DNA from: Luteimonas marina
GTDB lineage: Bacteria > Pseudomonadota > Gammaproteobacteria > Xanthomonadales > Xanthomonadaceae
Assembly: GCF_007859325.1 (NCBI RefSeq)
Contig: NZ_VOHK01000003.1
Location: 1 to 64,000 of the forward strand
Reading direction: 5' to 3'
Length of the DNA stretch: 64,000 nucleotides
The notes under the pieces were generated by a model. It did no database searches and was not told the origin of the DNA. It saw only the letters and a list, made by a program, of their open reading frames with translations. This document shows positions 18,674 to 27,856 of the stretch, piece by piece. Every line of letters begins with the position of its first letter. Position 1 is the stretch's first letter. Made by a program: the position numbers and the translations under genes.

Positions 18674-21600
18674 AGCTGTCCGACATCTCCATCAAGCGGC
18701 CGGTGTTCGCGGTCGTGGTCAGCCTGCTGCTGGTGGTGCTGGGGCTGATGTCGTTCATGCGCCTGACCGTGCGCGAACTGCCGAACATCGACCCGCCGAT
18801 CGTGTCGGTGGACGTCACCTATCCGGGCGCATCCGCGGCCGTGGTCGAAACCCGCATCACCCAGATCCTCGAGGACGCGCTGTCCGGCATCGAGGGCATC
18901 CGCACGATCCAGTCGCAGAGCCGCAACGGCCGCGCCGACGTGACCATCGAGTTCAATCTCAGCCGCGACATCGAGGCCGCCGCCAACGACGTGCGCGACG
19001 GCATCAGCCGGGTGATGGACCGCATGCCCGACGAGGCCGATCCGCCCGAGATCGCCAAGGTCGAGGCCGATGCCGACGCGATCATGTGGCTGAACATGCG
19101 TTCGTCGACGATGGATACGCTGGAGCTGAGCGACTTCGCCGAGCGTTACGTGCTCGACCGGCTGTCCTCGCTCGATGGCGTGGCGCGTGTGCAGCTGAGC
19201 GGCAGCCAGCGCTATTCGATGCGGATCTGGCTGGACCGCGACGCGATGGCGGCGCGCGGCATCACCGCCGCCGACGTGGAATCCGCGCTGCGCAGCGAGA
19301 ACGTGGAACTGCCGGCGGGACGGATCGAATCCGAAAGCCGCGATTTCACCCTGCGCGTCGAACGCGGCTACCGCACGCCCGAGCAGTTCTCGCAGATTCC
19401 GCTGGGGCGCGGTAGCGACGGCTACGTGGTGCGGCTGGGCGACGTGGCCGAAGTCGAGATCGGGCCGCGCGAGCGGCGCTCGTACGCGCGCAGCAATTCG
19501 ACTCCGAACGTGGGCCTGGGGATCGTGCGGACCTCGACCGCGAATGCGCTCGACGTGGCGCGCGCGGCGCGCGCCGAAGCCGAGCGCATCCAGCAGACCC
19601 TGCCCGAAGGCACCGAGATCTTCGTCGCTGCCGACAACACCCAGTTCATCGAAGCCGCGATCGAGCGCGTGTACTGGACGCTCGGCGAGGCGATGGTGCT
19701 GGTGTTCCTGGTCATCTGGCTGTTCCTGGGCAGCCTGCGCGCGGCCCTGATTCCGGCGGTGACCGTGCCGGTGTGCCTGGTGGCGGCGTTCATCGCGCTG
19801 TACGCCTTCGGGTACTCGATCAACCTGCTGACTCTGCTGGCGCTGGTGCTGTGCATCGGCCTGGTGGTGGACGATGCGATCATCGTGCTGGAGAACGCGC
19901 AGCGTCGCGTCGACCTGGGCGAGCCGCCGCTGGTGGCGGCAAAACGCGGCACCGCGCAGGTGGCGTTCGCGGTGATCGCGACCACCGCGGTGCTGGTGGC
20001 GGTGTTCCTGCCGATCGGCTTCATGGAGGGCAACAGCGGCCGCCTGTTCCGGGAGCTGTCGATCGCGCTGGCGTCGGCGGTCGCGCTGTCGGCCTTCGTC
20101 GCGCTGTCGTTGACGCCGATGATGTGTTCGAAGCTGCTCAAGCCGCATGGCAAGGAAACCGGGTTCAATGCCTGGATGAACCGCAGGCTCGGGAACCTGA
20201 GCGGCCACTATGGTCGCCGGGTCGGGCAACTGGTCGCGATCCCGGGCAAGCGGCTGCTGGCCCTGGTGCTGGCGGCGATGGCGCTGTGCGGGTTGGCCGC
20301 CGCGCTGCTGTTCCTGCGCGTCCCCAGTGAGCTGTCGCCCACCGAGGACCGCGGCCGCTTCTTCGTCAGCGTGGATGCGGCAGAAGGCGCGGGATTCGAC
20401 TACATGGTCGGCCAGATCCAGCAGGTCGAGCGGATCTTCGCCGGTTACGTGGACGGCGACGGCCCGATCGAACGCGCCAATTCGCGTGTGCCGCGCGGTT
20501 GGGGCGGCAGCGAGGAAATGCACACCGGCAACGTGATCGTGTTCCTCAAGGACTGGCGCGAACGCGACGAAAGCACGGCGGACGTGGTTGGCCAGCTGCG
20601 CTCGGGCTTCGCCTCCCTGCCCGGCGTGCAGGTGCGCGCGAACGTGCCCGGTGGCCTGCTCGGGGGGCGCGGCCAGCGCTACCAGCTGGTGCTCGGCGGC
20701 CCCGACTACGGCGAACTGGCGCAATGGCGCGACCGGATGCTGCAACGGATCGAGGCCAACCCGGGCATCGTCGACGCGGATTCGGACTACAAGGAAACCC
20801 GGCCGCAGATGCGGGTCGAGATCGATCGCGCGCGCGCGTCCGACCTCGGCGTGTCGGTGCAGGAGATCGGGCGCACGCTGGAAACGATGATGGGCTCGCG
20901 CCAGGTGACCACCTACATCGACAACGGCGAGGAATACGACGTGATGCTGCAGGCCGGCCGCGAGAACCGCATGGCGCCGTCCGACCTCGCCAACACCTAC
21001 GTGCGCGGGCGCGATGGCGAGCTGATCCCGCTGTCCAACCTGGTCACCCTGGGCGAGATCGCCGAGCCCGGCAGCTTCAACCGGTTCAACCGGCTGCGCG
21101 CGATCACCATCAGCGGCGGCCTTGCCCCCGGCTACACCATGGGCGAGGCGCTGGAATGGACCTATCGCGTCGCCGCGGAGGAGCTGCCGGACTATGCGCA
21201 GATCGACTGGAAGGGCGAGTCGCGCGAGTTCCAGGAAGCCGGTGGCGCGATCCTGGTCACCTTCCTGATGGCCCTGCTGATCGTCTACCTGGTGCTGGCG
21301 GCGCAGTTCGAGAGCTTCGTCCATCCGCTGGTGATCATGCTGACCGTGCCGCTGGCGGTGCTGGGCGCGCTGATCGGGCTGTGGATCACCGGCGGCACGC
21401 TGAACCTGTTCAGCCAGATCGGGATCGTGATGCTGGTCGGCCTGGCGGCGAAGAACGGCATCCTGATCGTCGAGTTCGCCAACCAGCTGCGCGATGAAGG
21501 CCGCAGCGTGCCCGAGGCGATTGCAGAGGCGTCGGCGGTGCGCCTGCGCCCGATCCTGATGACCGCCGCGGCGACGATCATGGGTGCGGTGCCGCTGGTC

Positions 21601-21804
21601 GTGGCCGGCGGGCCGGGCTCGGCGAGCCGTGCGACGATCGGCGTCGTGATCATTTCCGGCGTTGCGTTCGCCACCCTGCTGACCTTGTTCGTGGTGCCGG
21701 CGTTCTACGCCCTGCTGGCGCCGTTCACGCGCTCGCCCGACGCGCTGGCGAAGCAGCTGGAGCAGATGGAGCTGGAGACGCCCCAGGTCAGCGGCCACGC
21801 CTGA
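18670..21804 (+). CDS. RND (HAE1-type) multidrug efflux pump, inner membrane subunit
   Basis: A 1044-residue, 12-helix proton-driven exporter. It starts with a GTG overlapping the adaptor stop and opens KLSDISIKRPVFAVVVSLLL, the classic first helix. Helix 4 carries the proton-relay pair D401-D402 (CIGLVVDDAIIVLENAQRR). Two large periplasmic loops follow helices 1 and 7, and the second half repeats the fold (FSQIGIVMLVGLAAKNGILIVEF is helix 10-11, quoted in part: GLAAKNGILIVEF). Closest in style to the MexF/MexI/AcrD-like drug pumps; substrate cannot be read from sequence. No regulator gene is adjacent. Confidence 0.95.
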   Translation: MKLSDISIKRPVFAVVVSLLLVVLGLMSFMRLTVRELPNIDPPIVSVDVTYPGASAAVVETRITQILEDALSGIEGIRTIQSQSRNGRADVTIEFNLSRDIEAAANDVRDGISRVMDRMPDEADPPEIAKVEADADAIMWLNMRSSTMDTLELSDFAERYVLDRLSSLDGVARVQLSGSQRYSMRIWLDRDAMAARGITAADVESALRSENVELPAGRIESESRDFTLRVERGYRTPEQFSQIPLGRGSDGYVVRLGDVAEVEIGPRERRSYARSNSTPNVGLGIVRTSTANALDVARAARAEAERIQQTLPEGTEIFVAADNTQFIEAAIERVYWTLGEAMVLVFLVIWLFLGSLRAALIPAVTVPVCLVAAFIALYAFGYSINLLTLLALVLCIGLVVDDAIIVLENAQRRVDLGEPPLVAAKRGTAQVAFAVIATTAVLVAVFLPIGFMEGNSGRLFRELSIALASAVALSAFVALSLTPMMCSKLLKPHGKETGFNAWMNRRLGNLSGHYGRRVGQLVAIPGKRLLALVLAAMALCGLAAALLFLRVPSELSPTEDRGRFFVSVDAAEGAGFDYMVGQIQQVERIFAGYVDGDGPIERANSRVPRGWGGSEEMHTGNVIVFLKDWRERDESTADVVGQLRSGFASLPGVQVRANVPGGLLGGRGQRYQLVLGGPDYGELAQWRDRMLQRIEANPGIVDADSDYKETRPQMRVEIDRARASDLGVSVQEIGRTLETMMGSRQVTTYIDNGEEYDVMLQAGRENRMAPSDLANTYVRGRDGELIPLSNLVTLGEIAEPGSFNRFNRLRAITISGGLAPGYTMGEALEWTYRVAAEELPDYAQIDWKGESREFQEAGGAILVTFLMALLIVYLVLAAQFESFVHPLVIMLTVPLAVLGALIGLWITGGTLNLFSQIGIVMLVGLAAKNGILIVEFANQLRDEGRSVPEAIAEASAVRLRPILMTAAATIMGAVPLVVAGGPGSASRATIGVVIISGVAFATLLTLFVVPAFYALLAPFTRSPDALAKQLEQMELETPQVSGHA

Positions 21805-21837
21805 GCATGGTGCCGGATCCCGCCGCACCCCCGATTC

Positions 21838-21946
21838 CGTCATCCCGGCGAAAGCCGGGATCCATTTGGCTCCTCGTGTTTCGAAACGGCGTCATTGTCC
21901 CGGTGCGGAGAAGTCAAAATGGATCCCGGCTTTCGCCGGGATGACG
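21838..21946. repeat. Palindromic repeat pair after the RND pump gene
   Basis: Copies at 21838-21863 (cgtcatcccggcgaaagccg...) and 21921-21946 (ggatcccggctttcgccggg...) face each other, giving a long perfect-stem hairpin 33 bases after the pump stop. This begins a 519-base stretch without a supported gene; it may end or stabilise the efflux transcript. Confidence 0.78.
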
Positions 21947-22166
21947 GGGAATGACGGCAAGTGACAATGACGCAAACAACCTCTGCTCCCTTGTGGCGCG
22001 ACACGATCCTTCCCGTCGACGCTGGCATCCGCCTGCGCGCCGGGGCAGGGGCGTGATGACGCGGGCTGTCGCCGTGTTCGCGCCGTGGGCGATGGCGGCG
22101 CTGGCGCGGCTGCACGACCTGCGGGTGTTCAGCCGGGTCCGGGGGGAAGGCCTGTGGCTGAAAACC

Positions 22167-22239
22167 GGGGTCAGAGTGCAATTTCCCCTCGACCGGGTCC
22201 ACGCTTCCGGGGAATCGGGGGACATCGCACTCTGACCCC
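22167..22239. repeat. Inverted repeat GGGGTCAGAGTGC...GCACTCTGACCCC
   Basis: Perfect 13-bp arms at 22167-22179 and 22227-22239 are separated by 47 bases, and aaaccg/cggttt flank both sides. GGGGTCAGAGTG palindromes are dispersed repeats in related genomes, sometimes linked to REP-associated transposases; no transposase frame is found here. A weak 94-codon frame that spans the region looks like chance. Confidence 0.65.
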
Positions 22240-22323
22240 ACCGCGGTTTTCCGCTATCGTTCCGCCTTCCGTGCGCTCGCCGTCCCGGTCGGAGCGTCCA
22301 ATCGACCGATGGGGAGAGCATCC

Positions 22324-23814
22324 GTGGAAGAAGTTCTGGGCTGGATCAACGGCATCATCTGGAGCAAGGCGCTGATCGCGCTGTGCCTGGGCGCCGGGCT
22401 GTGGTTCTCGTTCCGCACGCGCTTCATGCAGGTGCGCGGTTTCATCGAGATGACGCGCCTGACCTTCACCGGGCAGAAGTCCGACGCCGGCGTGTCCTCG
22501 TTCCAGGCGCTGGCGCTGTCGATGTCCGGGCGCATCGGCATCGGCAACATCGCCGGCGTCGCCACGGCGATCGCGTTCGGCGGGCCGGGCGCGATCTTCT
22601 GGATGTGGGTGATGGGCTTCCTCGGCGCCTCGACCTCGTTCGTCGAGTGCTGCCTGGCGCAGATCTACAAGGAGAAGGACAACGAGGGACGCTACCGCGG
22701 CGGCCCGGCCTACTACATCGAGAAGGGCCTGGGGCTGAAGTGGTACGCGCTGGCGTTCGCGATCGCGACGATCGCCGCGGCCGGCGTGCTGATGCCGGGC
22801 GTGCAGGCCAATGCCATCGCCGACGGCATCGCCAACGCCTGCCAGGGCGGGGCGCTGTGCGGCTCGCTGGACGGCGAGGTGATGGGCATGGCCTCGCGCG
22901 ATGCGCTCAAGCTCGGCATCGGCATCACGGTGGCGCTGCTGCTGGCGGCGATCATCTTCGGCGGCATCAAGCGCATCGCCGCGTTCGCCGAGTTCGTGGT
23001 GCCGTTCATGGCCATCGGCTACATCCTGACCGCGGTCACGGTCATGGCCATCAACTACGAGTACGTGCCGGAGATGTTCCGCATCATCTTCAGCAGCGCC
23101 TTCGGCATGCACGCCGGCTTCGGCGCGATGCTGGGCCTGGCGGTGGAGTGGGGCGTGAAGCGCGGCGTCTATGCCAACGAGGCCGGGCAGGGCACGGGGC
23201 CGCACGCCGCCGCCGCGGCCGAGGTCTCGCATCCGGCCAAGCAGGGCTACGTGCAGGCCTGGGCGATCTACTTCGACACCATGCTGATCTGCACCTCGAC
23301 CGCGTTCCTGGTGCTGGCCACGGGCATGTACAACGTGCAGCTGCCCGACGGCACGATGCTGCAGGAAGCGCTGCCCGGCATCGAGGCCGGCGCCGGCTTC
23401 GTCCAGAACGGCATCAACACGGTGCTGCCGGGCTGGGGCGCGGGCTTCGTGGCGGTGGCGCTGTTCTTCTTCGCCTTCACCACGATCATGGCCTACTACT
23501 ACATGGCCGAGACCAATCTCACCTACCTCAACGGCCACAGGACGCGTCCGCTGGCGACGCTGCTGCTGCGCCTGGCGATCACCGGCATGGTGGTCTTCGG
23601 CGCCTTCCACAACGCCGGGACGGCGTGGGCACTGGGCGACATGGGCGTGGGCCTGATGGCCTGGCTCAACATCATCGCGATCCTGCTGCTGCAGAAGCCC
23701 GCGCTGGCCGCCCTGCGCGACTACGAGCGGCAGAAGAAGCTGGGGCTCGACCCGGTGTTCGATCCGGATGCGCTCGGCATCCGCAACGCCGACTTCTGGC
23801 GCAAACGTGGCTAG
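22324..23814 (+). CDS. Alanine/glycine:cation (sodium) symporter, AGCS family
   Basis: A 496-residue inner-membrane transporter with about 11 helices that imports alanine or glycine with Na+. Family motifs include SFQALALSMSGRIGIGNIAG (the hallmark with the conserved S-x-R-I-G-x-G-N-I-x-G), GGPGAIFWMWVMGF, CLAQIYKEK, GGPAYYIEKGL and VYANEAGQGTGPHAAAAAE. The GTG at 22324 is chosen because GGGAGAG sits 6 bases upstream; the in-frame ATG at 22309 has no ribosome site and overlaps it. It is monocistronic or co-transcribed with the methyltransferase 24 bases downstream. Confidence 0.95.
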   Translation: MEEVLGWINGIIWSKALIALCLGAGLWFSFRTRFMQVRGFIEMTRLTFTGQKSDAGVSSFQALALSMSGRIGIGNIAGVATAIAFGGPGAIFWMWVMGFLGASTSFVECCLAQIYKEKDNEGRYRGGPAYYIEKGLGLKWYALAFAIATIAAAGVLMPGVQANAIADGIANACQGGALCGSLDGEVMGMASRDALKLGIGITVALLLAAIIFGGIKRIAAFAEFVVPFMAIGYILTAVTVMAINYEYVPEMFRIIFSSAFGMHAGFGAMLGLAVEWGVKRGVYANEAGQGTGPHAAAAAEVSHPAKQGYVQAWAIYFDTMLICTSTAFLVLATGMYNVQLPDGTMLQEALPGIEAGAGFVQNGINTVLPGWGAGFVAVALFFFAFTTIMAYYYMAETNLTYLNGHRTRPLATLLLRLAITGMVVFGAFHNAGTAWALGDMGVGLMAWLNIIAILLLQKPALAALRDYERQKKLGLDPVFDPDALGIRNADFWRKRG

Positions 23815-23838
23815 GGCCGAGGTCGCGGGCAGATCCTG

Positions 23839-24693
23839 ATGAGCGACAGGCGGACGCCGCGGCCGGCGCCCGGGCGCGATACGCCCTGGGGATCGCGCCG
23901 TCGCGACGAGGCGTCGCCCCCGCGTGACGTGCGCGGATCGCCGCCGGACGGCGGCGCCGGCGAACTGCGGCTGTACGGGTTGAACGCCGTGCGCGCGGTG
24001 TTCGCGCGCCGCCCGCAGGCGATCCGCAAGCTGTACCTGTCGCAGGCGCGCATCCCGCAGCTGCAGCCGCTGCTGAAGTGGTGCGCCGCCCACCGCATCG
24101 GCTACCGCGTGGTCGATGATGTCGACGAACTGCGCCGGCTGGCGGCGAGCACGCACCATGAAGGCGTGGTGGCCGACGTGCTGCGCGAAGCGCCGCGCGC
24201 GCTGCCCGACTGGCTGCGCGAGCTGCCGGACGGCCCGTGCTGCGCGCTGTGGCTGGACGGCGTCGGCAACCCGCACAACCTCGGCGCGATCCTGCGCTCG
24301 TCCGCGCACTTCGGGGTGTCGGCGCTGCTGCTGCCGGCGCATTCGACGCTGGCGCTGTCCGGCGCCGCCGCGCGCGTGGCCGAGGGCGGCGCCGAAGCCG
24401 TGCCGCTGGTGCGGCTGGGCCAGGGCGACGATGCGATCGCGCAGCTGCGCGAAGCGGGTTTCGCGCTGGCCGCCACCGTGGTGCGCGACGGCGGCGACCT
24501 GTTCGCGACGGCGCTGCCGCCGCGGCTGGTCTACGTGCTCGGCGCCGAAGGCGAGGGCATGGGTGAGGCGCTGGCCGCGGCCTGCGACCTGCGCCTGTCG
24601 ATCCCCGGCAGCGGCGCGGTGGAAAGCCTCAACGTGGCGTCGGCGACGGCGGTGCTGCTGGCGCAGTGGGCGCGGGGGCGTGTGGGCGGTTAG
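23839..24693 (+). CDS. SpoU/TrmH-family RNA 2'-O-ribose methyltransferase
   Basis: A 284-residue SPOUT enzyme that methylates a ribose 2'-OH in rRNA or tRNA with S-adenosylmethionine. After a basic, disordered head (about 1-35) comes a substrate-binding domain (LYGLNAVRAVF ... THHEGVVADV) and then the knotted catalytic domain with motif 1 (NPHNLGAILRSSAHFG), motif 2 (LGAEGEGM) and motif 3 (IPGSGAVESLNVASATAV). The arrangement resembles RlmB, but the longer head and sequence do not allow the target nucleotide to be named. Confidence 0.92.
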   Translation: MSDRRTPRPAPGRDTPWGSRRRDEASPPRDVRGSPPDGGAGELRLYGLNAVRAVFARRPQAIRKLYLSQARIPQLQPLLKWCAAHRIGYRVVDDVDELRRLAASTHHEGVVADVLREAPRALPDWLRELPDGPCCALWLDGVGNPHNLGAILRSSAHFGVSALLLPAHSTLALSGAAARVAEGGAEAVPLVRLGQGDDAIAQLREAGFALAATVVRDGGDLFATALPPRLVYVLGAEGEGMGEALAAACDLRLSIPGSGAVESLNVASATAVLLAQWARGRVGG

Positions 24694-24710
24694 AGGTTCG
24701 CGGCTTCGGT

Positions 24711-24810
24711 GGCCCCCACCCCAACCCTCCCCCGCAAGCGGGGGAGGGGGCTAAAAGCCGCTGCTCTTGGCCCCCTCCCCCGCTTGCGGGGGAGGGTTGG
24801 GGTGGGGGCC
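24711..24810. repeat. 100-base near-perfect palindrome between convergent genes
   Basis: The left arm ggcccccaccccaaccctcc plus cccgcaagcggggg mirrors the right arm cccccgcttgcgggg plus gagggttggggtgggggcc, with a short aaaagccgctgctcttgg centre. Each arm also has its own internal hairpin (cccccgcaagcggggg). It lies between the convergent methyltransferase and peptidase genes, where it could terminate both. Confidence 0.8.
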
Positions 24811-24826
24811 CAACGCAGGCAGGAAA

Positions 24827-26221
24827 CTACTCGCCCGCCGTCTTTGGCGCGCTGCCGAAATCGCCTTCGGCCTCCGCGGCGAGCCAGGCGAACACCGTGT
24901 AGGCGGCGACGTTCTGGGCAAGGTCGTCGCGGTCGATCTTGTCGAGCGTGTCGTCGGCGTTGTGGTGCAGGTCGAAGTACTGCGTGCCGTCCTGGCCCAG
25001 CCACGCCCAGGCGCCGCCGATCGCGGCCAGCGGCGAGATGTCGGGGCCGGCGCCGCCCTTGCCCGGCATGTGCTCGATGCCGAGCGGCGCCAGCGCTTCG
25101 GCGATACGCGCACTCGCAGCCTGCGCATGCGCCGGTGCGCCCGTGCTGAAGCCGTAGATGCGGCCCGCGCCGAAGTCGCTTTCCGCGGCGATGACGTGCT
25201 TCGCGACGTCGCCCGCGTGCCGGCGCGCGTACTCGCGTCCGCCGAGCAGGCCCTGTTCCTCGTTCGCGAACGCGACCACGCGGATCGTGCGCTTCGGCCG
25301 CTGCGGCAGTTGGCCGATCAGCTGGCCTGCGGCCATGGTGATGCCGATGCCCGAAGCGTCGTCGATCGCGCCGGTGCCGAGGTCCCAGGAATCGAGGTGG
25401 CCGCCGATCAGCACGACTTCGTCCGGCGTTTCGCGCCCGGTGATCTCACCGATGACGTTGTGCGAGGTGTATTCGCCATCCCAGCCGCAGTCCAGCGCCA
25501 GCCGCACGCGCACCGGGCCGCGCTGCAGCAGGCGCGCGAGCTGGTCGGCGTCGGGCAGCGACAGCGCCGCGGACGGGATCGGCGTCAGCCCCGCGTCGAA
25601 GCGGGTGATGCCGGTATTGGCGACGCGATGCGGGCTGGTGCCGATCGAGCGCATCAGGTAGCCGACCGCGCCCTTGCGGATCGCTTCCGACGGACCCTTG
25701 CCGCGCACCGCGCCGGCCTTGCCGTAGCCGCTGCCGTCGCGCGTGCGCTCCATGTGCATGTCGACGAAGGCAATCCTGCCGGCGAGCGCACCGGCGGGCG
25801 CGGCCTGCAGCGCCTCGAAGTTCTCGAAGCGCACGATCTCCGCCTCGACCGTGCCGCCGGGACTGCCGCCGAGCGCGGTGACCAGCAGCGGCTGCGCGTG
25901 GGCGCCGAGCACCTGCGCCGATTCGCCGCGGCGCTCCCACTTCGGGAAGGTCACCGGTTCGGTCCACACCTTGTCGTAGCCGAGTTCGCGGAACTTCGCC
26001 TGCGCCCACGCGACCGCGCGCGCATCGGCTTCGCTGCCGGCCAGACGCGGACCGATCTCGGTGGTCAGCGACTCGACCACCTTCCAGGCGGTGTCGTCGG
26101 CCAGCGCGCGTTCGCGCAGTTCCGCAGCGCTGTCGAACGCGGCGTCCGGGATGCGCGTTTCCGCGGCAAGGGCATGGGCGGGGAGCAGGCAGGCGGACAG
26201 CAGCAGCGTGGCAAGGCGCAT
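24827..26221 (-). CDS. Secreted M28-family zinc metallopeptidase
   Basis: A 464-residue precursor with a signal peptide (cleavage after A-L-A-A, about 20). A protease-associated (PA) domain insert (about 120-230) precedes the di-zinc aminopeptidase core. Metal and catalytic residues are visible: H and D in GGHLDSWDLG, D in GAIDDASG, the EE pair in ANEEQGLLGG, D in ESDFGAG and the last His in LHHNADDTLD. It should remove N-terminal residues or act as a carboxypeptidase on peptides outside the cytoplasm. The order is that of M28 peptidases with a PA domain; specificity is unknown. Confidence 0.93.
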   Translation of the reverse strand: MRLATLLLSACLLPAHALAAETRIPDAAFDSAAELRERALADDTAWKVVESLTTEIGPRLAGSEADARAVAWAQAKFRELGYDKVWTEPVTFPKWERRGESAQVLGAHAQPLLVTALGGSPGGTVEAEIVRFENFEALQAAPAGALAGRIAFVDMHMERTRDGSGYGKAGAVRGKGPSEAIRKGAVGYLMRSIGTSPHRVANTGITRFDAGLTPIPSAALSLPDADQLARLLQRGPVRVRLALDCGWDGEYTSHNVIGEITGRETPDEVVLIGGHLDSWDLGTGAIDDASGIGITMAAGQLIGQLPQRPKRTIRVVAFANEEQGLLGGREYARRHAGDVAKHVIAAESDFGAGRIYGFSTGAPAHAQAASARIAEALAPLGIEHMPGKGGAGPDISPLAAIGGAWAWLGQDGTQYFDLHHNADDTLDKIDRDDLAQNVAAYTVFAWLAAEAEGDFGSAPKTAGE

Positions 26222-26243
26222 GGATCGGCTTTCCGGAAACGAC

Positions 26244-26274
26244 GAAGCCGCGAGCCTAGCAGGCCCGCGGCTTC
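26244..26274 (-). terminator. Hairpin between mscL and the M28 peptidase gene
   Basis: Perfect 9-bp arms GAAGCCGCG/CGCGGCTTC with a 13-base centre lie 23 bases after the mscL stop; on the minus strand they are followed by gtcgtttcc. The T-run is poor, so termination is only likely, not sure. Confidence 0.4.
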
Positions 26275-26297
26275 GCGTGGATGTGCGGAAAGTCGGG

Positions 26298-26702
26298 TTA
26301 TTTCTGCAGCGAATCGCGGATCTCGCGCAGCAGCAGCACTTCCTCGGCCGGCTCGGCGGGGGCTTCTTCCGGCTTCTTGTGGATGCGGTTGATCGCCTTG
26401 ACCACCATGAAGATCGCGAAGGCGATGATGATGAACTGGATCAGGGTGTTGATGAACTCGCCGATGCCGATCGCGACCGCGGGCACGGTCTCGCCGGCCG
26501 CGTCCACCGTCGCCTCGCGCAGGGTCCAGGCGATGTCGCTGAAGTCCACGCCGCCCAGCAGCAGGCCGATCGGCGGCATGATGATGTTGTCGACAAGCGA
26601 TGTGACGATCTTCCCGAACGCGCCGCCGATCACCACGCCGACGGCGAGGTCGATGACGTTGCCGCGCATCGCGAATTCCTTGAACTCACTGATCATGCCC
26701 AT
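26298..26702 (-). CDS. mscL: Large-conductance mechanosensitive channel MscL
   Basis: The 134-residue subunit of a homopentameric inner-membrane channel that opens under membrane tension and releases solutes on osmotic downshock. Visible parts in order: N-terminal amphipathic helix ([16 protein letters not shown]), gate helix 1 ([24 protein letters not shown]), periplasmic loop (about 45-75), helix 2 ([16 protein letters not shown]) and the cytoplasmic bundle [10 protein letters not shown]. Length and motifs are canonical. It reads leftward with a hairpin after its stop. Confidence 0.97.
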   Translation of the reverse strand: MGMISEFKEFAMRGNVIDLAVGVVIGGAFGKIVTSLVDNIIMPPIGLLLGGVDFSDIAWTLREATVDAAGETVPAVAIGIGEFINTLIQFIIIAFAIFMVVKAINRIHKKPEEAPAEPAEEVLLLREIRDSLQK

Positions 26703-26756
26703 CGGCGTCTCCTTGATTCGGTTCAGGTTGGCGGCCGCGCGCGCGGCCGGCGCCCA

Positions 26757-27470
26757 CTATGCCGCCGGCGCGTGGACGTGGCAACGCAGTTCGAGCAGGT
26801 CGTCCAGCCGCGCCACGCAGGCATCTCCGGGCTGCAGCGCGGCGACGCCGGCAGGCGTGCCCATGAACACGAGGTCGCCGGCGCGCAGCGCGTAGAGTTT
26901 CGACAGTTCGTGCAGGATCTCCGGCACGTCCCAGATCAACTGGTCGAGCGTGGACTGCTGGCGGCGCTCGCCGTTGACGTCCAGCGACAGCAGGCGCGGG
27001 GCGAGGTCGCCGGCGTCGGCGGCCGGCACCAGTTCGCTGACCGGCGCCGACTGGTCGAAGCCCTTGGCGCTGTCCCAGGGCAGGCCCTTGGCCTTGGCCG
27101 CGGCCTGCAGGTCGCGGCGCGTCAGGTCCAGGCCGATGCCGTAGCCGAACACCAGCGCCTGCGCGCCATCCACCGGCAGCGCGCCGGGCGGGGCGTCGCG
27201 ACCGATTGCCACGACCAGCTCGACTTCATGATGCAGCTCGCGCGTGCCCGGCGGATAGGCGACTTCGCCATCGGTGACGATCGCGTTGGCAGGCTTGTGG
27301 AAGAAGACCGGCGTGCCGCGATCGGCCTTCGACGCGGGCGCGGTGGCGCCCATCTCGCGCGCATGGTCGGCGAAGTTGCGGCCCACGCAGTAGATGCGGC
27401 GCACCGGAAAGCTGCCGCCCCCGCGCACGGGAATGCGCGACGGCGCCGCCGCGGTGACGACGTCGCCCAC
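26757..27470 (-). CDS. Fumarylacetoacetate hydrolase-family protein
   Basis: A 237-residue single-domain FAH-fold enzyme. IYCVGRNFADHAREMG, FHKPANAIV, the metal-binding ELHHEVELVVAIG, GIGLDLTRRDLQ and FMGTPAGVAALQPGD are the family signatures; members hydrolyse C-C bonds of acylpyruvates or decarboxylate oxaloacetate with Mg2+. Fumarylpyruvate/acylpyruvate hydrolase activity is the likeliest. GTG at 27470 is taken as start: it lies 4 bases after the upstream stop, giving tight coupling, and the longer frame upstream is only that gene's antisense-free shadow. Confidence 0.9.
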   Translation of the reverse strand: MGDVVTAAAPSRIPVRGGGSFPVRRIYCVGRNFADHAREMGATAPASKADRGTPVFFHKPANAIVTDGEVAYPPGTRELHHEVELVVAIGRDAPPGALPVDGAQALVFGYGIGLDLTRRDLQAAAKAKGLPWDSAKGFDQSAPVSELVPAADAGDLAPRLLSLDVNGERRQQSTLDQLIWDVPEILHELSKLYALRAGDLVFMGTPAGVAALQPGDACVARLDDLLELRCHVHAPAA

Positions 27471-27474
27471 GGGC

Positions 27475-27774
27475 TCAGCGCAGGATGGGCTGGCCGGGCT
27501 TCGGCACGACGCGGTACTCGGCGTCGAGCGCGTCCGCTTGTCGCGCGTTGGCGGCCTTGCCCCGCGACCGCAGCGCGCCGCGCAGCAGGCCGAACGACAC
27601 CATCGCCGCACCCACGAACAGACCGACCACCAGCAGCACGGCCAGGATCGCGATGCCCACCAGTCCCAGCACCACGCGCAGCAGGGCGTTGCGCGGCTTG
27701 CGCGGCGTGAACAGTCCACGCAGGCCGGAAGCGTCGAAGCGGGCGTGGAGGGTGCGGAAGAAGACGGATGACAT
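27475..27774 (-). CDS. Small membrane protein of unknown function
   Basis: A 99-residue protein: a basic N-terminal part (SVFFRTLHARFDASGLRG, then TPRKPRN), a long hydrophobic stretch at about 30-62 that could form one long or two short membrane helices, and a charged C-terminal tail. I do not know the function. The start is taken at MSSVFF; an in-frame ATG 54 bases upstream would add a Pro-rich segment unlike a coding start. It is coupled to the FAH-family gene, so both are expressed together. Confidence 0.7.
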   Translation of the reverse strand: MSSVFFRTLHARFDASGLRGLFTPRKPRNALLRVVLGLVGIAILAVLLVVGLFVGAAMVSFGLLRGALRSRGKAANARQADALDAEYRVVPKPGQPILR

Positions 27775-27856
27775 CGGCGGCGGGTGAGACAATGCAGGGC
27801 GCCCAGTATCGGGCGCAGGTGCAACCAAAATGTAACGAGTTCGTTAAACCGCCGAC

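Noticed and set aside
17248..21843. 1531-codon open frame on the minus strand
   Set aside because: It is antisense to the RND pair and aldolase end, rich in Arg/His/Gln, and shows no domain; it is a side effect of GC-rich third positions.
21951..22235. 94-codon plus-strand frame in the gap after the RND pump
   Set aside because: Runs through an inverted repeat, has no ribosome site and no recognisable similarity; treated as non-coding.
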